The notes: generated by a model from the letters alone, not told the origin. 64,000 bases of DNA from CAWJAP01 sp963834365 (GCA_963834365.1 CAWIBS010000021.1:186001-250000); one strand, 5' to 3'. Positions 17,882-27,233 are shown, counted from the first letter of the stretch. Translations and numbers: made by a program.

Positions 17882-18310
17882 TCAGCCCTTCGAGGGGATC
17901 TTGAGGACCTGCCCGGGCTTGATCTTGTCGGGATCCTTCAGCTGATCGAGATTCGAGTTGAAGATCTCCATGTAGGCGTTCGAACTACCGAGTTGGTCTT
18001 TCGCGATCTTGCTGAGCGTGTCTCCCGCCTGCACCGTGTACGTCCTCTGAGTCTGGGATGGCGAACCCGCCGCGGCCGCCGCGGTCGCCGTCGCTGGTGC
18101 TGCGGCTGGCGCCTGCACTTTGATGTCGGCGACGACTTCCTGTTGCCAGGACGGAACCGTCTTGATCGCGGTCCAGATCTGATTCTTCTGGTCCTCGGAC
18201 GTGACCGTGCCGTTGAACTGCAGTTTCCCCTCCACCTCGTTGGCCGCCCCCTGCATGCGCAGGTTCTTCGCCACCTGGATGGCGTGGTTGTACTTGTCTC
18301 TCAGACTCAT
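17882..18310 (-). CDS. BON-LysM domain protein
   Basis: A 142-residue cytoplasm- or periplasm-facing protein without a signal peptide. Residues 20-70 resemble a BON-type fold (NEVEGKLQFNGTVTSEDQKNQIWTAIKTVP, then VVADIKV). A short Ala/Pro linker is followed by a LysM domain (YTVQAGDTLSKIAKDQLGSSNAYMEIF, then PGQVLKIP), a peptidoglycan-binding unit. This is the layout of the LysM/BON protein family (Kbp, formerly YgaU), whose E. coli member binds potassium. The start is well supported by GCAGGAGGC ten bases ahead of the ATG. Monocistronic; function here not established. Confidence 0.88.
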   Translation of the reverse strand: MSLRDKYNHAIQVAKNLRMQGAANEVEGKLQFNGTVTSEDQKNQIWTAIKTVPSWQQEVVADIKVQAPAAAPATATAAAAAGSPSQTQRTYTVQAGDTLSKIAKDQLGSSNAYMEIFNSNLDQLKDPDKIKPGQVLKIPSKG

Positions 18311-18517
18311 GATGTGCCTCCTGCAGGATGCCTCGGGTCGCCAACTCTGACTGCGTTGAACACGGCGGCGACGCCGCGGGTCGAACGAGTCACTCTCACC
18401 CTCGGCTTATAGTCTCTGGCGCTGTACTTCTCAAGCACAGCCGCACCCCGGGCGCCCGATCTCGACCGAAGAAAACGACGTCTAACTGCTCACATCGCTG
18501 GCCTTCAAGTTCTAAAG
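18311..18517. other. gene-free upstream region of the LysM gene
   Basis: No gene or RNA recognised. The stretch carries the promoter of the LysM/BON gene on the minus strand; together with the repeat that follows it makes a 330-base gap. Confidence 0.5.
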
Positions 18518-18636
18518 CCCAGAGTTCATTTGTGTGGTGATGTGGCGCAGGCCTTTAGGCCTGCCCGGGCCCGCGTTGGCCGGGCTGAAGCCCGGCGCCA
18601 CCTTGGCGGGCCCGTTGTCACACAAGTGAATTCCGG
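18518..18636. repeat. 119-bp element with terminal inverted repeats (family copy 2)
   Basis: Ends GTTCATTTGTGTGGTGA and the complement GAATTCACTTGTGTGACAA. Internally it has two palindromes, GCGCAGGCC-TTTA-GGCCTGC as in copy 1 and CCGGGC-TGAA-GCCCGG. Lies between the LysM gene and dapF. Confidence 0.75.
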
Positions 18637-18643
18637 AGCGAGG

Positions 18644-19457
18644 TCAGCCACCCAGCCAGTCGCCGCGCAGGACGACCTCGGCCCAACCGGTGAGCAACAC
18701 GGTCCCGTCGGCGATCCATTCGACGCGCTGCGGACCTCCGGGCGCCACCACTTCGACGTCGCGCGAGGCCCCGCCGTAGGCCGCCGCCGCCACACCGGCC
18801 GCGCACGACCCGGTGCCCGACGAAGCGGTCGGACCGACGCCTCGTTCCCAGATGAGGATGCGCACCAGCGTCGGGTTCTCCACGTGCGCGAGCTCCACGT
18901 TGACCGCCTGCGGGAACGCGGGATGCCGCTGAAGCGCGGCGCCGATGCGATGCAGCCGCGCCTCGTCGAGGGCCGGGGCCAGCAGCACGCACTGCGGGTT
19001 GCCGACGCGCATGGTGACGGCCTCCACCCGTTCACCGGCGACGTCGAGGGTCAGCTGCCGCAGCTCGTCCACGCGGCCCATGTCGGCGCGGAAGATCGGC
19101 CGCCCGACCTCATCCCGGCCGACCAGCTGCAGCGCCTTGATACCCGCCTCCGTCGTCACCTCGATGGTCTCGCCGACGGCAACCCGCGTCTCGTCGGCGA
19201 GGATCGCCGCGAGGCCGCGCACGCCATTGCCCGACACCTCGGAGGGGCTGCCGTCCGCGTTGAACAGCCGCATCCTCGCGGCGCGCCCACTGCGGGTGAA
19301 CAGGATCAGGCCGTCGGCGCCGACACCGGAGTGCCGCGCGCACAGGCGGCGTGCGAGGTGGGCCGGATCGATCGCCTCGACCGCATCGGAAGGAACGTAC
19401 AGAAAATCGTTGCCGTACGCGTGGGCCTTCCAGATCGGAATCGGAGGGACGCGGCAT
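18644..19457 (-). CDS. dapF: DapF-like diaminopimelate epimerase with serine in both cysteine positions
   Basis: About 270 residues with the two-lobed DapF fold: HAYGNDFLYV near the N-terminus, GVGADGLILF, RLFNADGSPSEV, then SGNGVRG, MRVGNPQCVL, and WERGVGPT followed by SSGTGSC. The canonical enzyme interconverts LL- and meso-diaminopimelate with two cysteines in CGNG and CGTG/CGSG motifs. Both are serine here, and I confirmed both codons from the bases. The fold is clear but the activity is open. There is no in-frame ATG at the N-terminus; an ATG at 19457 is one base out of frame across a CCC run, so either a one-base error or an unusual start applies. Confidence 0.8.
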
Positions 19458-19475
19458 CGTGGATGCGCTTACGGG

Positions 19476-20315
19476 TCAGGGCGCCGAGAACGCCTCGAAC
19501 ACGTGGGTGTAGCCGAACATGATTCCGATGCCCGGATCCCTCGAGGTGGCGCCAAAGAGCAGCCCGCCATCGATGCGGCCGGCACCCACGGTGTAGCGGA
19601 CGCCGCCGCGAAAGACGGCGCGCGACTCGGCGCCGGGCGTCGGGAACTCCTCCGCCCATTGAAACCGGCCGTTGATCTCACCGACCACTTCGAATCCCTC
19701 GTGCAGCGCGTGCGCGATCGAGAACCCGTAGAGCAGCATGTCCGACTGCCGGTCTCCCCGGAGCGGGTCGCCAAAGATGCCCAGGCCGATGTTGCCGACA
19801 TAGCGCGTGGATCCCGCGGTGCGGCCGACGAGCAGCGTCGCGAAAAAATCGGTCGTGTCGAGGCCGAGCCCGCTTTCGTTCGAGGCGTTCGGCAGCTTGG
19901 TGCCCAGCCGCAGCGCAAACGCCGGCCGGGCGCCGCGCTCGCTCACGAAGCGCAGCTTGGTGGCAATCACCATGTCCTCGACGTCGGAGGTGTCGTCGCC
20001 GTCCACTTCGAGCTTGAAGGCGAGCGGCGCCGGCTCGCGGTTCGTGATCGACAGGCGCTGGTACAAGCCCCAATCCAACTGCAGCTCCGCAATCGAGCTC
20101 AACCCCACCGAGACGCCGACGATGGGCACGCGGAGCAGATCCCCCGTGAGCCCCGACGCCGGGAAGAACTGGTCCCACCCGCGCTCGAACCCGAACTCGG
20201 TGAGAATCCGCCCGCCGCCGATCGTCTCCGGGTCTTCGGTGACGAGCGGCCGCTGCTGGGCAAAGGCGGCCGAGGCGGTAAAGAGGCAGACGACGAGAAA
20301 CCCTGGAATCCGCAT
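19476..20315 (-). CDS. putative outer-membrane beta-barrel protein
   Basis: A 279-residue exported protein with a signal peptide ending SAAFAQ. The mature part alternates hydrophobic and polar residues in strands that start with an RPLVTEDPETIGGGRILTE block, then ELQLDWGLYQRLSI, TKLRFVSERGARPAFALRLG and GGLLFGATSRDPGIGIMFGYTHVF. This pattern is seen in transporter-like proteins of the phenol-meta pathway type (PF13557). No enzymatic motif. It lies two bases after dtd on the same strand, so probably belongs to the ttcA-dtd transcript, but nothing links its function to theirs. Confidence 0.7.
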   Translation of the reverse strand: MRIPGFLVVCLFTASAAFAQQRPLVTEDPETIGGGRILTEFGFERGWDQFFPASGLTGDLLRVPIVGVSVGLSSIAELQLDWGLYQRLSITNREPAPLAFKLEVDGDDTSDVEDMVIATKLRFVSERGARPAFALRLGTKLPNASNESGLGLDTTDFFATLLVGRTAGSTRYVGNIGLGIFGDPLRGDRQSDMLLYGFSIAHALHEGFEVVGEINGRFQWAEEFPTPGAESRAVFRGGVRYTVGAGRIDGGLLFGATSRDPGIGIMFGYTHVFEAFSAP

Positions 20316-20317
20316 GG

Positions 20318-20767
20318 TCAGAACGCCTTCGTGCTGTCGATCATGATGGTCACAGGGCCCTGATTGACGAGCTCCACGTCCATCGCCGCCTGGAAGATCC
20401 CGGTCTCGACGTGCAGGCCGGTCGAACGCAGCGCCTCGACCACCTCGACGTAGCGGGCCTGCGCCACCTCAGGCGGCGCGGCGGTGATGAACGAAGGACG
20501 GCGGCCCCGGCGGCAATCACCGTACAGCGTAAATTGCGAGACGACGAGCACCGCCCCCTGGCTCTCGGCGAGAGAGCAGTTCATTTTGCCTTCGGCGTCC
20601 GGAAAGACCCGCACCTCGCGGATCTTCCCCGCCACGTAGGCCACGTCGGCCGGTCCATCCTGGCCAGACACGCCAAGCAGGACGAGGAATCCCGGGCCGA
20701 TCGCGCCGACGGTCTCGCCTTCGACGCGAACCGACGCACGTGAGACGCGCTGAAGGACCGCCCGCAT
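20318..20767 (-). CDS. dtd: D-aminoacyl-tRNA deacylase
   Basis: Removes D-amino acids (and glycine from tRNA-Ala) mischarged onto tRNA. The 149-residue protein is the usual length and has both active-site signatures: SQFTLYGD at residues 77-84 and the Gly-cisPro motif NQGPVTIMIDS starting at 135. It begins at MRAVLQRVSRASV. Its ATG shares a base with the stop codon of ttcA, so the two are translationally coupled. Confidence 0.96.
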   Translation of the reverse strand: MRAVLQRVSRASVRVEGETVGAIGPGFLVLLGVSGQDGPADVAYVAGKIREVRVFPDAEGKMNCSLAESQGAVLVVSQFTLYGDCRRGRRPSFITAAPPEVAQARYVEVVEALRSTGLHVETGIFQAAMDVELVNQGPVTIMIDSTKAF

Positions 20768-21576
20768 CAGCGGGACGCGTGGTGCGCGAGCGGCTCGAAG
20801 GCGGCCGCGCGCAGCGCTTCGGGTGGATTCAGGCGCCGATCGAGAAGATGGCGCGGCATCACATTCCCGAGCGCCTTCAGCATCGATCGCTTGACGCCCG
20901 GATTGGCGCGCTCGAGGTCGGCCAGCAGCCGCTTGATCCGCTGCCGCTGGAGTCCGAGATCGCCACAGGCCGGGCAGCAGCAGCCGATGACCGGCAGCTC
21001 GCACGCCTGCGTGTAGGCGCTCGCCTCGTCTTCGCTGATGTAGGCCAGCGGCCGAATCACGACATGCCGCCCATCGTCGGAGACGAGACGCGCCGGCATC
21101 GCCTTCAGCGCACCGGCGAAGAACAGATTGAGCAGCAGCGTCTCGACGAAGTCGTCGGCGTGGTGGCCGAGCGCGATCTTCGTGGCCCCGAGCTCGCCGG
21201 CCAGACGGTAGAGCACGCCGCGCCGGAGCCGCGCACAGAGCGAGCACGGCGTCGCGTTCGCCTCGAGCAGATCGTCCATGACCGCGCCGATGGTCGTGTG
21301 CTCGATCCGGTACTCCCAGCCGCGCGCCTCACAGGTTCGCGCGATCGTGTCGTGTTTGTATTCCTTGTAGCCGGAGTCCACGTTGACGGCGACGATGCTG
21401 AAGTCGATCGGGGCGCGGACCTGAAGAACGTGGAGGAGCTGGAGCAAAGCCCAGCTGTCCTTGCCACCTGAGAGTCCCACCATCACCCGATCGCCGTCCT
21501 CGATGAGGCGGTGATCGGTGATCGCACGGGTGGCCTCCTTGGCGAGCCGCGCTTCGAGCTCCGATGAATACGCCAT
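20767..21576 (-). CDS. ttcA: TtcA-type tRNA 2-thiocytidine synthetase
   Basis: A 269-residue PP-loop ATPase that thiolates cytidine 32 of certain tRNAs. It shows the nucleotide-binding SGGKDS loop at 36-41, a first cysteine pair CSLC at 111-114 followed by RLRRG, GHHADDFVETLLLNL, and a second cysteine cluster GCCCPACG at 198-205, consistent with an iron-sulfur cluster. The ATG at 21576 starts a normal-length protein; the open frame upstream only reads through a minisatellite. Paired with dtd, giving a small tRNA modification and quality operon. Confidence 0.92.
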   Translation of the reverse strand: MAYSSELEARLAKEATRAITDHRLIEDGDRVMVGLSGGKDSWALLQLLHVLQVRAPIDFSIVAVNVDSGYKEYKHDTIARTCEARGWEYRIEHTTIGAVMDDLLEANATPCSLCARLRRGVLYRLAGELGATKIALGHHADDFVETLLLNLFFAGALKAMPARLVSDDGRHVVIRPLAYISEDEASAYTQACELPVIGCCCPACGDLGLQRQRIKRLLADLERANPGVKRSMLKALGNVMPRHLLDRRLNPPEALRAAAFEPLAHHASR

Positions 21577-21597
21577 GCTGCCGTCGAGTATGCCACG

Positions 21598-21682
21598 AGC
21601 GAGTGGAGCGGCTGGAACGGCTGGAACGGCTGGAGCGGTTGGAGCGGTAGAACGGCTGGAGCGGCTGGGGCGGCTGGAGCGG
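21598..21682. repeat. 9-bp minisatellite
   Basis: About nine degenerate copies of CTGGAGCGG / CTGGAACGG between ttcA and the next gene upstream. The unit is a multiple of three and keeps frames open without any sign of being translated. Confidence 0.75.
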
Positions 21683-21698
21683 CTACGTGCAAGCCCGG

Positions 21699-23618
21699 TC
21701 ATTCGTACACAGGCACGATCCGCACGAATACACCCAGGAAGCGGTTGTCACGCGAACCGGACGTGAACATCGGTGTGAATCCGGCGGACGATTCGACTGA
21801 GAGGTCATAGGCGTAGTTGGTCGGCAGGTCGGGAAACGGCTTGTACGGAAGGCCGCTGCCGAGTCGCGCCGTGACTCCTCCGCTCGTCTGCGCCGACAGG
21901 GAGACGCGGCTGGTGCGGGCGGCCGTCCTGACCGTCACGTCGGTGGCGACGTCGCCCGCCCGCAGTTCGAGGATGACGTGCCGGATGCGCAGCGTCTCGT
22001 AGCTGCCATCCTCGCGCTGCCGGACCGGCGCCCGGAGGATGAGGTCGGCGCGCGAACGGCCGCGCACCCAGAACCATTCGCCTTCGCGCTCATAGGCATT
22101 GTCGTCCAGGAAATATGCCTGGACGGGCGGGGTGCCTGCCAGCGGCTGCCGGACGCGCCGCGGCGTGACATTGACCGGCAGGTCGTTCAGCAGCGACAGC
22201 TCGACCGGCAGCCAGCGGAACAGGCCGCGCTTGGCGTGCTCGGCCGGATGGAACGAGGCATAGAACGGATTGAGCACGAGCTGTGCCGTGAACAGCGCGC
22301 CGACGAACAGGGCTGCGCCGGCCAATCGCCACGTCGCGGGCTGCGGCAGCACGAACAGCAGGAGTGGGTACAGCCCGAGGAAGTACCTGTTGCCCACCGG
22401 CCCCCCGCCGCCGGAATAGGTGTACGGCATGTACCCGATGAGACCGAGGACCGCACAGAAGAAGGCTCCCGCCACCAGCCACTGGAACGGCGGTCGCGTC
22501 CGCCAGGCCACCGCAAAGGCAAGCAGCGCGACGACTCCCGGAAAGAAGTACGGCACGAGCCCGGTGTGCCGGCCGAGCGCGACGTAGATGATGTTGCGCG
22601 GCAGCACGTCCACGAGCGCGTGCTGGTTGAACAGGACCTCGGTCGGCACGGTGTTCGTCGATCTCGACAACCCGCCCGAGCTGAACGTGGACTGCGGCGT
22701 CTGGAACGGGAAGCCTGACCCGAGCTGTCCGTAGAAGGTGTTGCGGTCGCCGCCCTGGTAGTTGTAATCGCCGGTGATCAGCAGGTTGAGCGCGAACAGC
22801 CCGACGACGACGGTCGCGAAGACGGTGCCGGTCGCGAGCGTCTGGCGCCACTGTCTTCGCAACCCGAGCAACGCCAGTATGGGCAGGATCACCGGGAGGT
22901 TCGTCGGCTTCGAGAAGGTGGCGACGCCGATGAGGGCTGCCGCGACCAGCGTCGAGGCCGGGGATCGCAGGAAGCCCCGAGCGCCAGCGCGCGGCGGGGC
23001 CAGCTCTTTGTAGGCCCACAGGAACAACCCGTACAGCACCAGTGACAGGTTGAACAGCTCCGGCGTCAGCCAGACGAAGTAGACCGGCGCCGCCGACGCC
23101 ACGAAAAACACCAGGGCCCAGGCGAGCGCCGGGCCCGGCTCCGAACGTGTGCGCAGGAAGGCGTAAGCGGCCCCGATATCGAGCGTGAGCAGCAGCGCGT
23201 GCAGCAGCAGAAAGCCGTTGGTCCCGAACATCCACACGAACGGCGCAGCCACCAGCGGATAGGTGAACGACTTCGCGAAATACAGACGATCGGTGCGCGA
23301 GTCCGGGCTGTAGCGCAGGCCGACGAACGGGAACGATCCGGTGACGGCCAGCGAGACATGGCGGCCGGGCTTCAGGAAGATGCCTTCGGGCCCGGTGGGA
23401 AACTCTTCCCAGACGCGCACGAGATCCCGGCGCTCGTAGGCGAAGTTCCCGTCACGCGCCAGGCTGTGGGCCAGCGTGTAGTAGGTCGCCTCGTCGCTCT
23501 GGAAGCCGAAGGCCACCTTGGGAAAGTCCACCGTGACCGCGAACGCGCAGAGCAGCAGGCCGATGAGCGTGCACGCCACCCACCCGGGCTCGGATCGGCG
23601 CGGGACTTCGGACGTCAC
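21699..23618 (-). CDS. polytopic membrane glycosyltransferase-like protein (GT39/ArnT-like)
   Basis: A 639-residue protein with about ten to twelve transmembrane segments in its first 450 residues and a soluble C-terminal domain. The first large loop has an acidic pair (GFQSDEATYYTLAHSLARDGNF), the usual position of the catalytic aspartate in GT-C enzymes that use lipid-linked sugars. Further loops carry YFAKSFTYPLVAAPF and the conserved glycine-rich YTYSGGGGPVGNRYFLG. It probably transfers a sugar from a polyprenyl phosphate donor on the periplasmic side. The start overlaps the stop codon of the following GT4 gene by 4 bp, marking an operon with it. Confidence 0.75.
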   Translation of the reverse strand: MTSEVPRRSEPGWVACTLIGLLLCAFAVTVDFPKVAFGFQSDEATYYTLAHSLARDGNFAYERRDLVRVWEEFPTGPEGIFLKPGRHVSLAVTGSFPFVGLRYSPDSRTDRLYFAKSFTYPLVAAPFVWMFGTNGFLLLHALLLTLDIGAAYAFLRTRSEPGPALAWALVFFVASAAPVYFVWLTPELFNLSLVLYGLFLWAYKELAPPRAGARGFLRSPASTLVAAALIGVATFSKPTNLPVILPILALLGLRRQWRQTLATGTVFATVVVGLFALNLLITGDYNYQGGDRNTFYGQLGSGFPFQTPQSTFSSGGLSRSTNTVPTEVLFNQHALVDVLPRNIIYVALGRHTGLVPYFFPGVVALLAFAVAWRTRPPFQWLVAGAFFCAVLGLIGYMPYTYSGGGGPVGNRYFLGLYPLLLFVLPQPATWRLAGAALFVGALFTAQLVLNPFYASFHPAEHAKRGLFRWLPVELSLLNDLPVNVTPRRVRQPLAGTPPVQAYFLDDNAYEREGEWFWVRGRSRADLILRAPVRQREDGSYETLRIRHVILELRAGDVATDVTVRTAARTSRVSLSAQTSGGVTARLGSGLPYKPFPDLPTNYAYDLSVESSAGFTPMFTSGSRDNRFLGVFVRIVPVYE

Positions 23619-24808
23619 GCGGACCTGCCCGAGAGAAAACCCAGATCCTCGTGAAGTATGCCCGCCCGATGCGTCGCTCGCGACGTGGCGTGCAGCAGGT
23701 CATAGAGACGCTGCATCTTCGTCACGAACGCGCGGATGTCGTACGAGGCGCCCGTGGCGCGCGCTCCGGCCCCCAGCGTCGTCTGCTTCGCAGCGTCGCC
23801 CGCCAGCCCGACGACGGCATCGGCGAGCGCCTGCGCATTCGCCCGCGGGACCACGAGGGCGTCGCGGCCGTTCGACAGGATGTCCTGCAGGCCGTCGGCA
23901 TCCGTCGAGACGATCGGCTTCCCCATCGCCAGCGCCTCGAAGGCCGTGAGCGGCGTCCCTTCCCAGAGCGACGGAAACACGACGAGGTCGAACGCCGAGA
24001 ATGCCGCCGCGACGTCTCGCTGGAAGCCGGCGAAGCGCAGGCGGTCGCCGAGGCCGAGCGCCGACGCCTGCGCGCGCAGCTCGGGCTCGAGCTCCCCCTC
24101 GCCCACGATCACGCCCTGCGCGTGCGGCACGCGATCGGCAATCGTCCGCATCGCCTCGACGAAGTACTGATTGCCCTTCGACGGCATGAGGCGCGTGACC
24201 GTGCCAACGGCGAGCGCCCCGTCGGCGATGCCGAGATCGGCCCGGGCCCGGCGGCGCTCCGCGTCGGTCCGCGGCCGGGCGAACTCGTCGAGCGGCACGC
24301 CGAGATAGACGACTTTCGTCCGCTCGGCCGGCACGAGGCGCGCACGCGTCACGAACTCCGCCGTTGACGCCGACACCGCAATCGCCAGGTCCGTATACGG
24401 CGCGAGCAGCCGGTCGGCGACCTTCTGGAACCACGGGGTATCGGTGTGATTCGCGTGCTCATGGAGCACGATCGGCAGGCGGCGGATCGCCCCGGCGATC
24501 CGACCGAAAGTCGTCGCACCGTAGCCATGCAGATGCAGCACGTCGGCCCCGGTCCGGTCGATCACCTTCAGCAGGTCGGTCACCGTGGCCGGGTCGAACT
24601 TGCCGCGGTGCAGGTAGCTCACGTCGATCCCGAACTGCTCGAGGGTGTCTTCGGACAGATCCTTCCGGCGCAGACTCACGAGCGAGACGCGATACCGCTC
24701 GCGATCGAAGCGCGGAATCATCCACGAGAACAGCCGCTTGACGCCGTGCATGCGCGACCCTTCCCAGCCCAGGTGGTCGCAGACGTGGACGATGTTGAGC
24801 GGGCGCAT
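23615..24808 (-). CDS. glycosyltransferase family 4
   Basis: A 397-residue cytoplasmic GT-B enzyme. The N-terminal lobe begins IVHVCDHLGWEGSRMHG, the glycine-rich acceptor side, with VLHLHGYGA and HEHANH further on. The C-terminal lobe has VGTVTRLMPSKGNQYFVEAM and the EX7E donor motif in LWEGTPLTAFEALAMGKPIV. It would retain anomeric configuration and add a sugar to a glycan or lipid carrier. Upstream is a 125-base gap of short repeats; downstream it overlaps the membrane glycosyltransferase. Confidence 0.9.
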   Translation of the reverse strand: MRPLNIVHVCDHLGWEGSRMHGVKRLFSWMIPRFDRERYRVSLVSLRRKDLSEDTLEQFGIDVSYLHRGKFDPATVTDLLKVIDRTGADVLHLHGYGATTFGRIAGAIRRLPIVLHEHANHTDTPWFQKVADRLLAPYTDLAIAVSASTAEFVTRARLVPAERTKVVYLGVPLDEFARPRTDAERRRARADLGIADGALAVGTVTRLMPSKGNQYFVEAMRTIADRVPHAQGVIVGEGELEPELRAQASALGLGDRLRFAGFQRDVAAAFSAFDLVVFPSLWEGTPLTAFEALAMGKPIVSTDADGLQDILSNGRDALVVPRANAQALADAVVGLAGDAAKQTTLGAGARATGASYDIRAFVTKMQRLYDLLHATSRATHRAGILHEDLGFLSGRSA

Positions 24809-24827
24809 GGCGTCGGTGGCTATATGT

Positions 24828-24915
24828 TGGGCTACTGGCTACGGACTACGGACTACAGGGCTTGCAAAGATCCTTTTCTGGCCTGTAGCCTGCAGCCTGT
24901 AGCCCGTAGCCTGTC
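24828..24915. repeat. TAGCCTG / CTACGGA short tandem repeats
   Basis: Runs of GGCTACTGGCTACGGACTACGGACTA and CTGTAGCCTGCAGCCTGTAG type words fill the gap between two operon-like gene pairs. The same words recur at 31888-31914 and 41265-41282. Confidence 0.65.
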
Positions 24916-24933
24916 CAGTCCGCCGGGCAGTGA

Positions 24934-25926
24934 TCACAGCATGCCCTGCTGGCGATACCACGCAATGGTCCGCGCGAGGCCTTCTTCCAAATCCACCTTC
25001 GGCACGTAGCCGAGCTCGGTCCGGGCGCGGGTGGTGTCGAAGGCGCGGCTCTTCGTATAGAAATCCACCCGTCGCCGGTAGAGCGGCGGCTCGACGCGCA
25101 GCGGCACGCAGACCGTCTCGCACACGGCGCCGGCGAGCCAGAACGGCCAGACGGGCAGCCGCAGCCACGGCGGAGCGACGCCCAGCGCCGATGCCATCAA
25201 CCGCGCGAGCTCGTTGAGCGTCGTGTACCGTGGCCCGGCGATCACATACGTCCGGCCGGCCGCCTGCGGTGTCTCGCCGGCGAGCCGGAACCCCTCGACG
25301 AGATCGTCGATGTACGTCAGGTGATAGTACACGTCGCCCGAGCCCAGCATCGGAAACCGCCGGCGGGCAATCCCCCGGAACATCTTCAGGAATCGCGTGT
25401 CGCCGGGCCCGTAGATGCCGATCGGCCGGACGATTGCCGTTTCGAGATCACCGCGCGTCCCGGCCTCCCGCACCACGCGCTCGGCGGCCAGCTTGGTCTC
25501 CTGATAGATGTCGCCCGGCCGGAACGGTGCATCCTCGGTCGCCGGCGGGTGCTCGATGTGCCCGTGGACGCCGCCGGTGCTGCAATGCACGACGCGCGTC
25601 GTGCCGGCGCGTCGCGCGCCTTCGAGCACGTGGCGCGTCCCTTCGACGTTGATCGCGTGGTAGGCGCGGTCGGGCTGACCGGCTTCACGGTAGGTCGCGG
25701 CAATGTGATAGGCGACCTGCACGCCGTCGAGCGCCGCGGCCACCGCATCCTGGCTCGTGAGATCGCCCGCGACGGGTGTCACCCCCGCCGCTGCCAGTGC
25801 GGCCACCGCTGGCTTGTCCAGGCTCGCCGGACGGACGAGCCCGCGCACCTCGTGCCCGCGGGCCGCGAGCGTCCGTGCAAGGTGACCGCCCGTAAAGCCC
25901 GTCACGCCTGTGACCAGCAGCCTCAC
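24934..25926 (-). CDS. NAD(P)-dependent sugar epimerase/dehydratase family protein
   Basis: A 330-residue extended short-chain dehydrogenase. It has the Rossmann loop TGVTGFTGGHLA near the N-terminus, DLTSQDAVAAAL for the adenine ring, AATYREAG, the serine motif CSTGGVHGH, the catalytic YQETK pair and VRPIGIYGPGDTRFLK. Proteins of this branch (dihydroflavonol reductase/HpnA-like) act on sugar or lipid intermediates; the substrate is not clear. The start codon overlaps the end of the GT4 gene upstream by 4 bp, so the pair should be co-translated. Confidence 0.85.
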   Translation of the reverse strand: MRLLVTGVTGFTGGHLARTLAARGHEVRGLVRPASLDKPAVAALAAAGVTPVAGDLTSQDAVAAALDGVQVAYHIAATYREAGQPDRAYHAINVEGTRHVLEGARRAGTTRVVHCSTGGVHGHIEHPPATEDAPFRPGDIYQETKLAAERVVREAGTRGDLETAIVRPIGIYGPGDTRFLKMFRGIARRRFPMLGSGDVYYHLTYIDDLVEGFRLAGETPQAAGRTYVIAGPRYTTLNELARLMASALGVAPPWLRLPVWPFWLAGAVCETVCVPLRVEPPLYRRRVDFYTKSRAFDTTRARTELGYVPKVDLEEGLARTIAWYRQQGML

Positions 25927-27233
25927 GGCAGTTTGGGGCCCCTGACACTCGGCTCGACGGCGCCCAGCGCCGGCGACACCAGTCCCGCCCTGCCGCGGGC
26001 CTCCGTCTGCCGCGCGGGCGAGTCCGCCATCAGCCTGGCGTAGGCGTCTCGTGTCCGCGACACATACCGTTCGCGGCTGTAGCGATCCCGCGCGCGCGCC
26101 GCGGCGGCCGCGGCGAGCCGATCCCCCTCGTCGGGATGCGTCACGAGATGCCGCAACCCGTCCGCGAGATCAGCGGCGGTCGGCTCGACCAGGTACGCGC
26201 ATGTATCGTCGAGCACCTGGGTGTGCGTCAGCAGGCGCGTGGCGACAATGGGCCGCTGCGATCGCAGATACGAGTAGATCTTGAGCGGCGTGTTGGTGCC
26301 GGCGATCCGTGGTGACACGAGGATGTCGGACGCCTCGACGAAGTGCGGGATCTCCTGCGGCGGACGCTGCCCGGTGAAGGCGATGCGCGCACCGGCCTCC
26401 GTGGCGCGCCGCTGCTCGCGGTCGACCTGCTCGGACGAGCCGCCGACGACGAGCACATGGACCTCCGGGATCGCCTGCTGCAGTCGCGCGGTCGCGTCGA
26501 TCAGGAGCTCGAGCCCCTGGTACGACTCGAACGTGCCGGTGTAGAGCACGAGCGGCGCGGCTTCAGGAATCCCCCACTGCGCGCGCACCGCCCGTCGCCC
26601 GGGCCCGGCGTCGATCTCGACGTCGCCGCCCATCACGTTCTCGATCAGGACAGCCCGATCGCCGGCGCCCATGTCCGCCACCGTGTCCTGAAGCTCCTGA
26701 CAGATGGTGATGATGACGCGCGATCCGGCGATCATCCGCCGCTCCATCGCCTCGAACGCGCGATGCACGAGGCCCGACTTCGTGAAGCGGAAATTGGTGA
26801 GCTGCTGAGGCAGGCTCGAATGCATGTCGTAGAGGTGCGGCACGCCGAGCCAGCGCGCGAGCCCGACGCCGAGCAGGCCCGCCTCTTCGTGCGAGTGCAC
26901 CGCGTCATACCGGCGGCCCCGGGCATGCCAGATCGTGGTCATCGTCAGGGCGACGTCGAGCAGCAGCTTGATGACCGACGGACCGATCGGCACGCGCCGC
27001 ACGAACGGCAGCCGGCGTGACCGGATGATGCGCAGGTTGGGCAGCGCGACGTCGGCGCCGTAGCCGTAGGTCACGAGATCGACCTGATGCCCGTCTTCGA
27101 CGAGCGCCTTGATCCGGTGATACTCACTGAAGGGTGTGCCGCGCGGCTCGAAGAAGGGTTCGGGCGCGAGCATCAGGATGCGCAGCGGCGCAGCGACTGG
27201 CGGGTTCGACGGCGGAACGGCCAAACACGACAT
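25923..27233 (-). CDS. glycosyltransferase family 4
   Basis: A 436-residue GT-B enzyme. It opens with RILMLAPEPFFEPRGTPFSEYHRI, then VTYGYGADVALPN, VHSHEEAGLLGV and LYDMHSSLPQQL in the acceptor lobe. The donor lobe has LVLYTGTFESYQGLELLIDA and SPRIAGTNTPLKIYSYLRSQRPIVAT, in which the usual EX7E pair is shortened, as in the branch of GT4 that works on small carriers. It precedes the epimerase with a 4-bp overlap. Likely role: building a surface glycan or glycolipid. Confidence 0.87.
   Translation of the reverse strand: MSCLAVPPSNPPVAAPLRILMLAPEPFFEPRGTPFSEYHRIKALVEDGHQVDLVTYGYGADVALPNLRIIRSRRLPFVRRVPIGPSVIKLLLDVALTMTTIWHARGRRYDAVHSHEEAGLLGVGLARWLGVPHLYDMHSSLPQQLTNFRFTKSGLVHRAFEAMERRMIAGSRVIITICQELQDTVADMGAGDRAVLIENVMGGDVEIDAGPGRRAVRAQWGIPEAAPLVLYTGTFESYQGLELLIDATARLQQAIPEVHVLVVGGSSEQVDREQRRATEAGARIAFTGQRPPQEIPHFVEASDILVSPRIAGTNTPLKIYSYLRSQRPIVATRLLTHTQVLDDTCAYLVEPTAADLADGLRHLVTHPDEGDRLAAAAAARARDRYSRERYVSRTRDAYARLMADSPARQTEARGRAGLVSPALGAVEPSVRGPKLP

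Noticed and set aside
21598..21682. Possible CRISPR array
   Set aside because: The repeats are 9 bp, contiguous and without spacers; no cas gene is in the window.
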